DNA from: Eremophila alpestris peregrina
Lineage: Eukaryota; Chordata; Aves; Passeriformes; Alaudidae
Direction of reading: 5' to 3'
Assembly (NCBI GenBank): GCA_009792885.1
Contig: WMCF01000110.1
Span: 248,001 to 312,000, forward strand
DNA length: 64,000 bases
Made by a program: the position numbers and the translations under genes
Notes under the pieces: generated by a model
Databases searched by the model: none
Told to the model about the DNA's origin: nothing
What the model saw: only the letters and a program-made list of their open reading frames with translations
Shown here: piece by piece, positions 46,901 through 59,500 of the stretch
Layout of the letters: the number at the start of each line of letters is the position of its first letter
Position numbering within the stretch: position 1 is the first letter of the stretch

Positions 46901-48849
46901 AGCTTGTCAAGTGCTTTGGAGAATAATTTTGAACAGAGGAAAATGATAAACTGGTGATGGGAGAGAAATGTCTGGAATAAATGCTTAATTCTAACACACA
47001 TTCTGTCAAGTCTTTATCAATTAAGGCTTGTACTGGGAGAGAGGGCAGTTGTTTTACTCCTGATCTGGTATATTTTAGTGACATCTATTTTACAAAAGAA
47101 TTCCTCATTCCTTTATTGGGAAAGCTCTTGGTTACAGACTTCCCCACAAATGCATTTTTACCTGAAATCCTGGTCTGATAAATGAACCTGTGGTACAGTA
47201 GTATTAACTGTAAGCTTCAGTAGGAAATTATTGTCCTTCAATTTAAAAGGGTTTAAAAATATTATAAAACTACATTTAAATATTCTGTGTATGATTTCAA
47301 CCACTTCAAGCATCATCCCTCAGATATTCCTTACCCTTTTTTTTGCACATAAATGATTATTCTTTACTTCAATGCATTATAATAAGCCCTGGGTAACTCA
47401 GGGCTCCATTAATCTGGGCATTGTGCATGGAAAAAAGGAGGAGGAGAAAAGAAAAGAAGAGAAAAACCCCTAGCCCACATTCTTGAAATCATACTACATA
47501 GATGTGAGGACCCTACATTAAATAAACCTGAATAAAAGTGTTAAATGAATTCTTATTTATAATAGGTCACACTTTTTAGTAATTTTCTATCTTTATCTCA
47601 GCAAACTTCAATCGAAGCCAGTGAGAACTTCACCTCATAAGAAGAGTCTTTTTGTGTGGTTTACCATTGTCTTATCTGAACATGTGATGAATAGCAAAGA
47701 ATTGAAGTTGGTATTAGTTACATGAGGAAGGTATTATTTGTCCTGCCTTCAAAGAAAACTAGAAACAGGCTCTTGAAATGATCTGTCCAATAAGATGGAG
47801 TATTTTGTAGCAGACAGAGAAATAAAATATTTGACTTCCTGTCATTTGCATTAGGAATCCAAATTTTCCTCTGCCACAGGCTTGGCTAATTTTAAAGGTT
47901 TTATTTGCATAGACAAAGAGATGGTAGTCTCAGCCACCAAAGTGTTGAACTGCCATCTCAGAAAGAAAGATTTTAGTTCTGTGCATTCTCCTTTGCTTAT
48001 TCTGCTGTCATCATGCTATGTCCCAAACATCATGTTACCTTAATAAAATGGGTCCCTACTCTTTCATGTCAAAAGCACACAAAAAGTACTTGCAGAAATG
48101 TACAAATAAGTGTAAGTATCCCTTTGATAGTCTTTAGATATTTTCTGTGTTTAATTGTTGCAGAGACACCCCAAAATAGGCCAACACTGAAAATCAAAAT
48201 CATTGCCTGGGGATGTTAAATTGCTGCATCCCATCCAGTCAGGGTTCATGATGAATTTTGCCTGTTTATGAGGAAAACAAAACAAAAAAAACCCCATGGA
48301 AGTCTGGCATTTAAATTGAAAACAGAACTGTTTTTGTGCAGAATGCAAACACTTGCTACCAAAGAGTAGGGTAAATAATGAAAAATATAAAATCACTTAT
48401 GTAAATGGTGCATACACAAATCTATGCTGAAAAAGAAATCAGTACATAAAAGGCCCTCACCAAATTAGATAATGCAATTGAAAAGAAGGAAAAACAGAGG
48501 CTAAGAAGAGGAGAATCAGAGAATAAGGTACCATTACTTTCTGAATTTGCTGAGACAGATTGTCCAAGGGAAATTAAGTCATCCTGGTCTCTGTAGGGAA
48601 CCTCCAAGTTGCAGGAGAAGAGTTTTCCTGATTGAGTCTTGTTATAAACTGTCTGGAAATTGAAAATAATTTGGATCTTTCGAGTCTACTGGAACACTTA
48701 CAAAACATAGAATTAAATAATATTTTAAAATATAAATAAAGCATTTCATGTATTTGGTTTAATTTAAGATTCATATATTAATCCTGAATTAATAATTCAC
48801 CATTAATATTTTATTGAATGAAATTAGCTTGTTTAGTTTCTTGTGGAAT
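43998..48849. other. Non-coding stretch
   Basis: No supported gene. Frames at 44836-45135 (plus, 99 codons) and 46728-47084 (minus, 118 codons) have no domain I recognise. A C-rich run is listed separately. Confidence 0.6.
44291..44329 (-). other. C-rich run; G-quadruplex candidate on the minus strand
   Basis: Four or more C-runs (C5, C3, C5, C7) occur within 39 bases of the plus strand, so the minus strand has four G-runs at spacings that could form a quadruplex. Confidence 0.55.
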
Positions 48850-48931
48850 ATGTTTTTTTTTTCTCTTTTTTTTCTTTTTTTTTTTTTTAATTTTTATTTT
48901 TATTTACTTTGTTTTATTTTTTAATTTTATT
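48850..48931. repeat. T-rich low-complexity tract
   Basis: About 80 bases almost entirely of T with single C, A or G interruptions, then TTTTTATTTT-type repeats. Possibly the remains of a poly(A) tail on the minus strand, but no adjacent element is recognised. Confidence 0.8.
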
Positions 48932-51080
48932 TGGTGGAACACCCTTAGTAATATTTCAGCAAATTTTATTGCCTTCTCTCCTTGAAATGCTCAAACATTC
49001 ACCTCTCTTTGTTCTCATGGTTTAATGTTTAGGTTCTTCATGACTGGGCAAATTTTTCTCACAGCATTGTGCAAATTGCCTAATTGAAGTAGTGCAGGGA
49101 GTTTTCTTGCATCAATACACAGCTATGGATTTACCATTAATTTCCTTCAAATATTTGTGCAAAGAGGTGTGGCATTCCCTTTTGCGGAGCCACATGCAAA
49201 TAAAATATTATGGAACCACTGTTTTTGAAAAACAAACATATGCAGACCAGTTCATGATGATTGCAGTAAATTCTCCAAATAATTTGCATTAATAATCTCA
49301 GGCTTTCTTGAGTTTTCACTTTTAAAATTTTTCGTATCAAAAGTCTTCTCAAATGTTTATCGGGGCACAAATATTTTCTCAGGTCAAACTGTCTGTTCTT
49401 TTCAACATAACAGCTTTACTGCTTTTATTGTTACTAGCCTGTACATAAGAGTCCCTTGTTTTTAAGAAGTGTTCACACTATTGTGTGGGAAAAAAAACGG
49501 GGGGAAAATGTGTTAATTCATTTGCTATGCACATTAAGTTTAAATGTGAAAGACATTGGTTAGAGGTAAACAAGGTTGAAACACATTGGTCAGTCACAAC
49601 ACTTGTCAAGTAATCTTTATAATAATCATTGAAAGATTCTGCCTTTGAAAAATGATAGGACTTTTTTTGCCTCCTTATTTTCCTGGCTAAAATGCTTGCA
49701 GAGAAATACTATGAATTCTGTGATTCTTATGTAAACTCTCCTGGATTATGGCTCATTTTTCATCTCATTTGATGAGCTGCAGAAGAAATCTTGGGAGTCA
49801 ATGAAGCTCTGATTCCCCTCTCATGAAATATGATGTGGGTTGTCTGTTTCCTTTCGCGAAAGCTAAAGACACAGAGAGATTCGTTTAAATGTATATATAT
49901 TTCATTTTCATACTTATCTTCCTTTTGTCAAAAGTTCAGGGGCATTATTTGTACCCACAGTCAAATCCCACTCTGAAATGCATGAACTGTGTGATGACAG
50001 CAGAACTGAAGTCTCCTTTTTCAGCCAAATAATTGCATAATTCTGTTTCTCTGAGCATGTAGAGAGTCAGATATAATTTGAGATGTTTGTCTTGTTTAAA
50101 AAATACACATCATATTGTTTCACTTTGTCTCTTTCTTTTCAGAGATTATTGTCACCTGATAGTACTCTACAGAGGACATGTAAGCTGTGTGAAAAAGAAA
50201 TAATTTTGTTTTGAAATTGCTTCCTGTTTTTATTTTTAATTTGAATACACTCCAGAGCAATATTACTTAACAACCTTTTTTTTTGGAGTGTTGGGGTAGA
50301 GTTACTTCAATCTTTGCACATTCTAAACTATTCTTCATCTGGGTTTTTTTTCCCTGTGGAATAAGAGTTTCTTCTGGGTATTCATCAAGATATTTCTAGC
50401 AAAACCAGTTCCTGAATAGAAATTAATCACACTGTGCAAAACTTGTGATGCAAAACCTGCCTTTTGAAAGCAAATGCAGGCATGTGGTGGTAGGGGATAT
50501 TGTGTAATCTTTCTCAAATGTCACCATTTTCCTACAAAATTATGTAGAAAGAAAGAATGAGTCTGGCACAATTCCATTAGTATTGCCTTCACAGCAACTA
50601 ATTTCCACCCTGCTGTGCCATCTGAAATAACCCCCAAATGGGAGTCAAGCAGTACTTGGAGACAACAACTTGTCTCTTCTTCTGAACTCCTAAGTTCCTA
50701 CTGAACCCTTACATATTGTTGAGGTCTTAAATTGTTTGTTGTGTCATCTTCAAAAGTGACTAGGTCTGCTGCCTGCTGAAGCATGAAGCATCCTGCTTAG
50801 GGGATCTCTTAAATGACTAAGAGATATTTTCTGTACCTATACTATATTTTATACATATTATATATAAAAATATATACTGCATTTATAAATATTTTACTCT
50901 ACCTATCTATACTAATAAAAGTATTTATGTCCTTTTCCCCTGATGTTGGAATTATGATTTTTCACATTTCATAAAACTCTTTGACAACGTGTGCACTCAG
51001 CTGTGATTCAGTAACAGAGTAATAGACATATTTCAGAACTTCTTATGCCCCCAAAAGTTATATTAAGTTTAAACAATGAT
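48932..51080. other. Non-coding stretch
   Basis: No gene or repeat family recognised. Contains the 12-bp palindrome at 49851 described in the findings. Confidence 0.6.
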
Positions 51081-51114
51081 GGGGGGGTGGGAGGGGTGGG
51101 GAGGAGAATGGGGG
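51081..51114 (+). other. G-quadruplex candidate
   Basis: G7-T-G3-A-G4-T-G4 in the first 21 bases, followed by further G-runs ending in G5. Single-base loops make this a strong quadruplex-type pattern in AT-rich surroundings. Confidence 0.8.
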
Positions 51115-51120
51115 TAAGCA

Positions 51121-53876
51121 TCCTGAGAACTAGAACATTTAAGACTGCTCTGAAGGTCTATCTTTAGTCTGCAAGTGAGGCTGGTACCAGTGACATTTTC
51201 CACTGCCAAAGTTGTTGGGATTGCCACTCAGACTCTAAAGCAAATTAAAACCTTACTTCTGAGTGGTAAGTATTATTATGTGGGATAGGTATTTAAGGTT
51301 TCAGTCCAAACATTAGGAAAATCTGTTGCCAATATACATTTTTAAGAGCGTATCAAGTTGTTCTTCATTATTTAAACTATATAGATATTATCTATATGGT
51401 TAAACTGAGTTTTAGAAGGTTAGGACAAGAGTCCCACTTTCTCTTATATTGGGATAGATTTAACTTCATTGAAATCATAACAGCATAAGGGAAATCAGAA
51501 ATGGTTCCCCAAAGATCCCAACTAAATGCAAAATCTGGGTTTTAATATCATTAAGTGACACCCTGCAAGTCTTCAGAGCATGTGGGTGCACTGAATATAT
51601 TTCTTTGGAAAAGCTCTTAGGATTTTTGATGTTTGGGTTAGTTAGATTCAGTGTGCTGAAACAGGCTAACTGAATGGTATGGAATCAGAATCAGTATTTA
51701 AATAAGGTACAGAAAGTGAACACAAGGTCAATAAAATAGGAAGAGACAAGAAAATTGAAATCTGAATGTGTAGAATACTGGCAAACAATCTAGGAAAAGA
51801 GTACTTTTAAAATAATTTTTAACTGTTTCAATTACTCCTGGTTCACTTTTTTTCCATGCACGTGGAACTATAATTTTCTAGAAGCCAATACAGGATCTGA
51901 AAGTCAAAATGGAATCTATTCTTCTCCTGCACTGTCTCCAGAAATAAGGACATTGTAAACTAGATTTACACTGCCAGTCAGTGAGATTTCTGTCTCCAGC
52001 TTAGTATGAGTCAAATTTATGCTGTGATACTACATGAGTATGTGTAAACCAGTCTGAGCTGAACATCAACATTTCATCTGCCTGCATGACAAATAAAAAT
52101 CTTAAATTTGTGTAGAGAACTCAACAGTCTGTGGCAGAGCACTGGTAATTTTCATCTATAAGCCTGAGCAGATTTTGTGTTTAAAATTTGATACAGAATA
52201 AGTGAGTGTGCACATAAAACCCATATTCCACTTTAAAAATTGGTTGTCAGAATAATGCAACACTCTGCAGGAGTTACAGAGATATTTGAAATAGATCAGT
52301 GCAAACACTAAAAACCAGATCTATTGATAAGTGAGATAGGCAAATCAGTGATGAAGTGTAAAATAGTTGAGTTGGTGAACTGTATTTTAAAATATGTTCT
52401 AACTTAGAAGAATGGGGAAAAGATAACTTGAAATTCATGAAGAGCGGAAAACTTGCAGGTTCAACCATTATTAATAACAGGTGGAAGAACAGCTGGAAAA
52501 GTATTTAGTTTTGAACTCATAAATCATAAGCTTTTGGGTTATTTCAAAGGAACATTGCAGGTGTAACAAAAAAGAAAACTTAAAATAGGTTTGATGAGGA
52601 TAAGGGTGAAGAGAATTTACTGGTTACCAAACATGAGAAAGAATAAAATAGAGGTTTGCCTTTTAAACATGCTCAGAATTCTTACTAGTGTATAAAAATT
52701 AGAAGTATTTAGTATTGGGAACACAAAATAGAAAATAAAAGATATCAGAGCTGCCTTAGATGAATCATTACTGTGTGGATAAGAGCTGCCATCACAGCAA
52801 CCATGAGAAAGAATCTGCTAATGCTGATCATTAAGAACTACTCTCAGCTGCTGGTTTTTTTTTTTTTTTAATGATAAATGGACATTATTGCCTGTGCTGC
52901 AATGGTTTTGATAGGCATACATGTTCTTGATTAAAAATATGTGGCTGACTGATTAATATCTCTGCTGGATATGAGCTTAAACAATACTGGCAACCAAACT
53001 ATAAACATAATCTGTTTTCTGCGGTTTGTGTGTTTTGCAGACTCTTCCATACCGCAGTTTTGTATCAACAGATTCACACAAGCACCATGTTTATCCACTG
53101 TCCCATACTAAGAACTTTATGAATTGGTCAAGAAAGTGGCAGTGTTTCATGAGTGGGAATAATAGGAATGTTGGCGGAGGGAAGAAAAAGGCTTTTTCTT
53201 TAAGCCATTATACAATTGTAAAAGGTTCAGTTGATTGCAATTCAGTCTGCCTTGAAGGGAAAGAATATCATTACTCACCCCAAAGACAAATTCATTTGAA
53301 AAATCTGAATGAAACACGATGGAACTGCTAGTGACTGTCTAACTTCAATTAAGCAAACAATAAAGACATTTATAACAATTCAGATGAAACTGACAAATAG
53401 TACTGGTGATTGGAAGACACTTGGGAAATTGAATGAACCAACAATGTGCCATAGACTGATTTAATTTTGTGGTTTTTTCAACTTGACTTTTGCCTCTTGA
53501 TTTGCTGTCCCTAGTTCCTGAGGCTCAGGCTGTCTGCTGCAATCATATAGCAAACTGAAAGAAAAAGTGTTTCCAAGCTAAAGTGGCTATTTAGCTCAAA
53601 TCTGAACAGAATTGTCTTGAGCATTGACAAATTTCCACTTACATGAATGGTGTCATTAGATATGATGACAATATACTCTGCTTTATATAGTTGTTTGCAA
53701 TTGTAAACAACTGTACATTTTCAAATTTGGAACAGGCAATGTAAAGGTTGGCAAGGTATGAGCAATGCATTTGGTGTTCTACATTCCTACACTAGTTTGA
53801 ACAAAAAACTGTGTGATATTCCATGTCAGAACTACAGTTTAATAGGAAAATTAACATAAAGGCAGAAAACACTGTC
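51121..53876. other. Non-coding stretch
   Basis: No supported gene. A plus-strand frame at 53026-53331 (101 codons) lies right after a T-rich TTTGCAG acceptor-like site but shows no recognisable domain. Confidence 0.55.
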
Positions 53877-54270
53877 TTAAACTGACAGAGTCAGTACAGC
53901 CTGACACCCTGTTGGTCAGGGTATTGGTAGCAGTACCATTAAATGGTGGCTGCAGTCCCCTTGGAGTGATGCATGTGGTTCTGTTGAAGTGGTGATCCTG
54001 TAGAAGGGTCTGGTCTTCCTCTAAAGGTCGAGTGGTGGTTATGTAGCTCTTGTCCTCTGAGAATCCAGTAGGTAAGGCAGTTTACAGTGTTCCAAACCTC
54101 AGATTATATCCAGGAAGGAATGCTTGGTTCCTCCCCCTGGGCAGAGCATTTCACAACAGGATGATATTAATATTATGAGTAATTCAGTGAGAATTGATGG
54201 CACATTAGCAGAAGACAGCTCCTGGAGGTACTTGTCAGGGATGCGTCATGAAGGGTATAAAGTACACTGT
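53877..54270 (-). repeat. Old dispersed LTR-like repeat, copy B
   Basis: Matches copy A at 17910-18345 in the same orientation: 'GACAGAGTCAGTACAGCCTG', 'ACACCCTGTTGGTCAGGGT', 'GGTCTGGTCTTCCTCTAAAG', 'CCCCCTGGGCAGAGCATTTC' and 'GATGGCACATTAGCAGAAGA'. I recall the same words from the body of a TGTCTTGGTTTG-type passerine LTR. Termini are not resolved. Confidence 0.55.
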
Positions 54271-55987
54271 CCCACCTGTTTTTAACAGCTTGCAGAGGTG
54301 GTGACAGAATACATTCTTTTGGTTGCATGTTACATTGTAACCTAAGACAGTCCCCAGCATAGGACCTATCATATTGGTGAGGTTGGTATCAGTTCATGAG
54401 TTGGAAGACATAAACTCTCATATTGACATAGCGCAAGGCACTTCATTCAAACTATGAAAGAAAATTCTTTTGACTTCTTGTTCTATGATATCAGAGGTAC
54501 CCCGGATGGTGCCCTGAGACTATAAAAAACTTTTAGTAAAAGTGCCTTGACTCTCTCTGTGCCATATTTGAATGTGAACAGCTTTCAGTAGGAAGGTTTA
54601 TTAAGAATGGACTCAAATCCACAGTAGGACAAAAATCAATCAAAAGTTGCTGCTGCTCCTGGTAATAGAGCATGGTGTGACTATAGTAAGGGTATTAATG
54701 CATATGTAGGTTTATACAAAATAAGAAACTTGTCACTTTCCAATGTCTTGGTTTGTAACAAGTGTAGCCCTAAATGATGGATTTCTTATGCTCATTTCCT
54801 CATGCACAAATAATAATCTGAATGGTGGCTCTGCGGATGGTCACAGTTGGAAAGCATCTTCAGCTTATCTTCTGATATTACTGATAATAAAGGTGAAAAA
54901 ATAGCACAGAGGATTTCATTTTCAGCATTAAGTTCTGGGTCTTATAGTAAACAGTCATGTAAAAAATGGCCTGATTTTGCACTGTTTACATTATTATGTT
55001 TACCTTGCTAAATATGGGAACACAATTGATTTTGTTCATTTTCTCAGCAGGATGACGTCCTCTGCTTACAGTTTGGATGAGGAGACAGTGATCAACACTG
55101 AACTAACACACCTGAAATGATTTGAAAGAAGGTCCAGGGATTTTATCCCCTATTAAGCTTCCCACTGAAGTACTAATGGCTCTTAAACTTTAATGAGTCC
55201 AATCTCTTTGCCTCATGGACAAAGGTTTATTTAATTCTTATCAAGGAGAATATGCATGTTTCTCTTTAGTCATCTCCTGTTCAATTCTTCATTTTATTCC
55301 TGTCTACACAACTTTTGGATTTGTTGACTAATGGCAGACAAGCTTGCTAGCTAGGCTGATGCCTCAAAGATAACAAGTCCCCATAAATTCTCTGGCTGTT
55401 AAGTAAAGGTGAAAGATCCTATTAATGCCCCAAGAGACTATATGGGAAAGACCCATTAGAAAAGATACTTTTCTAGGCCCCCAAAACTATGTGTTTTGAT
55501 ATCTAATTAAAAAGATGAGAATATGGATCATAAATATCCTGCTGAATGGATTTCCTTTCACATGCCTGACAAATCAGGTGGAAAGCTGTAAGCCTTATGA
55601 CCCCATGGCAACTTCTGAAAGACCATCTTTCTCCTTATTCCCTTCCCCTTCTGGCCTTCTCAACCCCTCATGTGTGAGGGGCATGCATTGAGCTCTTGAG
55701 CACAGGCGCAGACTGTCTTTCTGAATAAGAATCCGTTTGGTCTTTGGTCTCTACATTTTTTTTCCTGAAGAATGGGATTGTACAAAGATTTGATATATTT
55801 TTGAGCTATGAATATAACTCTTCAGTGATCTTATGGGAGAATTTTGAAAACACCTTTTTGTCTTTGGTGAGCAACCACCTGTCTGAACTTCAGTCTGGGA
55901 CCTATCTACAGTCTTTAATGCTCATTTTCTGTCCAGATGGTCAGTATGAACCCTAGTAAAGCCTTCCCAATATAGCAGTTTAACACT
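54271..55987. other. Non-coding stretch
   Basis: No gene recognised; possibly some further decayed LTR sequence to about 54560. Confidence 0.5.
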
Positions 55988-56013
55988 GGGGGAGGAGGGG
56001 GGTGGGGGGGTGG
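55988..56013 (+). other. G-quadruplex candidate
   Basis: G5, GG, G6, G7 and GG runs separated by single A or T bases, directly followed by a GGCGCC palindrome. The pattern fits a short-loop quadruplex. Confidence 0.75.
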
Positions 56014-56199
56014 CGCCGGTCACCTTCCTGACTCTACTGTGTAAGTGGTTTACTTGGATACAGCTTAGACGAGAATCTGGTGTGAGAAATCATCATTTTC
56101 AGTGTGCTCATTTCATTAACTGGATTGCTCTGCTTTCTGCAAATTAACAGCTACTTCAAGATGCTATTTTCCAGTTGATTTAAATTTATTTCATGCTCT

Positions 56200-56258
56200 C
56201 CCCTTCTCTCTCTATCACTCTCTCTCTCTTTTTTTTTTTTTAATTTTTTTGGGGGGGC
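56200..56258 (+). repeat. CT-repeat and T-run with G7
   Basis: A (CT)n stretch interrupted by ATCA leads into T13, AA, T7 and then G7. Simple sequence with no coding content. Confidence 0.8.
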
Positions 56259-57786
56259 TGGAACATGCCTAGCTTTGTAAATAAGACTTCAGGAAAAAGA
56301 TATTTTGAGTTTTGTTTTCTGACTAAATGACTTGCCAGTATTAGATCAAAAGAGTCTTGTTCTATTTCTATCATTTATGTAGAATGCAACTCTCTTCCTT
56401 GCTTTCTGAACCACCCAAATTAAAGCTTGAAATGAAGGGAAAACAATATGAAAGATGGCAGTATCCTGACATTTAATTCTATATTAATAATGGCTCACAA
56501 TGACATTTCTTTTCATAAGGGTTTCAGGGGCCTATGAAGTCAATCTAGTTTCACCTTCACAGAGAATACTACATCTCCCCTCTGGAAAAGATGTCAACAG
56601 AAGTTCTCTGTCTTTTGAAACTGGTTTTCATGATATCTTAAACCATAGAAACTCTCACCAAATTAAAAACAGAAATGCAACTTGCATGCAGTTCCATGAA
56701 CCAGTTCCCTGCTCCAGTGGGGACAAAGGATGTATGCATGGGACTTTTAATGGCCCACCTTAGATGTCTTTCCTAAGGAAAGATAAAAAAGACATCAAAA
56801 GTTTCAGCTATTTTAATGAACCAGCCAGCTGAATTTTCTTGGATGCTTTGTCATTTTTATAATAGCCTTTGAATGTTGTTGCCACCAATGTCAGTAACCA
56901 TAATGAACATGGAGCTCCAAGGGTATAACAAGCAACATGTCAAGGACTCCAATGCTGGAATTCCTATCCTTCTATTATGACTGAGCTTTTTTAAGGCAAA
57001 TGTCACCTATAAAATCTCTTATGTTGCCACATCTCACTGCTGAGTTCATGCTTCTAACTTTCCTTCAGACCAGGAACGTTGGTGTGTATAACCATTTCAG
57101 TGAACAAATGTTTGTCTGGGTCCAGTAGTGTACATTTTACCCTATTCATGATGAAGCAACTGTGCAAACATTAGCTCAATGTAATAGACTGCTCAACACA
57201 ACAATGCTCATCAGCATTCAGACTAGATTTGAGCTACGTGTCACAGCTGCTAAACTTCATAATTTTTTTTTGAATGTGATCACGTAACTGTGCTATGGCT
57301 TCTTTTAGTGTGCTTATACCTATCATTAATTTTTCCTAAGGTAAAAAAAGTACAGAGTGTTATGATTTACAGCTTAATAAGTTGACTTTTAAAACTAGTA
57401 TGTAAACTAGTAAATCAGGCTCTGCAAGAAGCTGAACCTTAGGTTCTTCAAGTAGTTTTTTTCTTCTCCTTTCTTTGATCAGCTCTTTCTCTGAGCCTAT
57501 TGCCTATGAAAGTAATTGGATACAATACTGTAAAGTATGGCAGAGAAACTACAGCATGATAAATAAATACAAATATCAAACATAACTTACTGCTTTTGAA
57601 GTATTTCTTTAATAATCCAGTATGAAATCTTGGGGATAATAACAATGAAAGAAAAAAAGGCTTTCTTTGCACATGCTGGTGATATCTTTCTTTTAATCTG
57701 GTTCATCCTTCTTTTAACTGTGAACTTGATTTTCCACATCAACAGAAAGTAAATAATAAAAATACTAATATATATAAATATAATTG
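56259..57786. other. Non-coding stretch
   Basis: No gene recognised; frames are at most about 87 codons. Confidence 0.6.
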
Positions 57787-57835
57787 TATATATGTGTGTG
57801 TGTGTATAAATGTATGTGTGTATGTATATATACAC
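57787..57835. repeat. TG/TA microsatellite
   Basis: Mixed TATATA, TGTGTG and TATG units, about 50 bases. Confidence 0.9.
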
Positions 57836-59119
57836 AGATATTAAGTGTGGATTATCTGATTTTCCCAATACATAGATTTATATATGACCAAGAAAAGAAG
57901 AACTGGTCATTTTTCTGCTTCTGAGACATCCAAAGAGTTCTCCTTACACTCCTCAAAACCTGCTTTTTTCATCTTTGCACCACTAAACTGCATTCTGGTC
58001 AAAGCTACTTGCTTCAATTTTTCTCCATCTAATGTAATATTTTAAGAAACCCTATCAATATTTATAAAATGTCTGTTCAAAATCATCTTTGTGGTAATAC
58101 TTGTACATATGCTGTGAGATAGAACAAGGACTGTGATTGTGTCTTGAAAAAAGTGACACTACTTGATACATCAAATTCATAGAGAATCACAACCTCTGCT
58201 CCAAAGTTCTGCATCAGAAAAAACTGAATAATACAGACATGCATTCCACGTAGCCTTCTTCTTCTGCAGGCTTGGATGGTGTGGGTAAACCAAAATAAAA
58301 ATTTTGGTTTCCATGCATTAAGTCAATCTGTCTTGGAGTAATCTATTTTTAAAGAATTATATTTCAGTCTATAGCGCTCTGGTCCTAAAAGAACGTTTCT
58401 TGAAATTAATTTTTGCTCATCCAATTTTTAGCCTTTAATTTCTGGCAAAATGAAAACCTCCATTCTCCTTCAGACTTGCCATCTAAGAATGTGGGTTTAT
58501 TGGCTCAAAGTAGAGAAAAAGCCACCACCTAATAATTTACAAGGCCGATCACAGTTCACTGTGCAAAAATCTGCTTTGCATATTGACTGCTTAGGGCTGG
58601 GTGTCAGACTTCTGTTCTTAGGAGGTTGGTGATGTAATGAGAGGCATAAATGACCAAAAAAAAAGCCCAGAAGAAAAACAATTAAGTACTTTCAAATCAG
58701 TAAATTCAAGTTAAATTCTTTGAGAATATCCTATTTACATTAGATATAATACTGTTAAAAAAAGTCTAGTTAATAATATGAAATAATAACTAAAATCTAT
58801 GTTTTGATAAAGCAAATCTAGCAATTCCTGCTGCGTCTAGTGGTTATTCTGCCTTTGATTTGAAAAACTAGATGGATTTTATCTCCCTGATACTTCTATA
58901 AGGGAATGTATTTCCAGACTGTAAAGGTGAGGTGACTATGGAATAGGTCATGGGACACTTTATCCATTCTAGAAAGAAGAAAAGGTTTAAGAAATTCATG
59001 GCAATTAGCTGGGAGAAGGAGGTCAGTATAATATGCTAATGTAGGAGAGTGGATAAAGACAGTGCTGCAGGCAATCTTGTCCCTTATGAATTGCAGCTGC
59101 ACTAATGACCAAAGAGTGG
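57836..59119. other. Non-coding stretch
   Basis: No gene, RNA or repeat family recognised. Confidence 0.6.
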
Positions 59120-59500
59120 AGCCTTGACCTTAGTAGGTCACTATGTCCAAAAAGGATGGGTGTTATAAAAGAGTGGACTAGCTGCTCCAGAGTTAGTTGG
59201 AGTCTCTGGCTGTGCTGTGAGTAGGAAGGGTCGGGTGGTCATATGAGGGACAAAAACGGGTGGGATGTGCTGCGAGGGACAGAAAACATTAGGCGGTCAA
59301 GTAGAAAGAAGAGAGAGGGAGTGTTGTGACTGTCAGCCTGTGGGAACTCACAGAGAGAGGCTGTGAAGGTTTTATGGTAGGAAAACAAAAGCTGGTGTCA
59401 GTTTCCATCCACTACCCAGTGGTGCCAAGAACCGATGCTGACGACTGGTGCTCCATGGGAAGAGGGAGCACCAATATGCTACCCAAACAGTGAGCTGGCT
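59120..59500 (+). repeat. Possible LTR-like fragment
   Basis: A TATAAAA at 59164-59170 is followed by a G-rich, CpG-containing stretch (59190-59470), with a GGGACA-AAA motif occurring twice (59249 and 59277). Composition and the TATA box resemble the promoter and R region of an ERV LTR, but no termini, poly(A) signal or duplication was found. Confidence 0.25.

Noticed and set aside
53026..53331. 101-codon frame after a TTTGCAG acceptor-like site as an exon
   Set aside because: No domain, and no partner exons could be found nearby. Acceptor-like sites are frequent in T-rich DNA.
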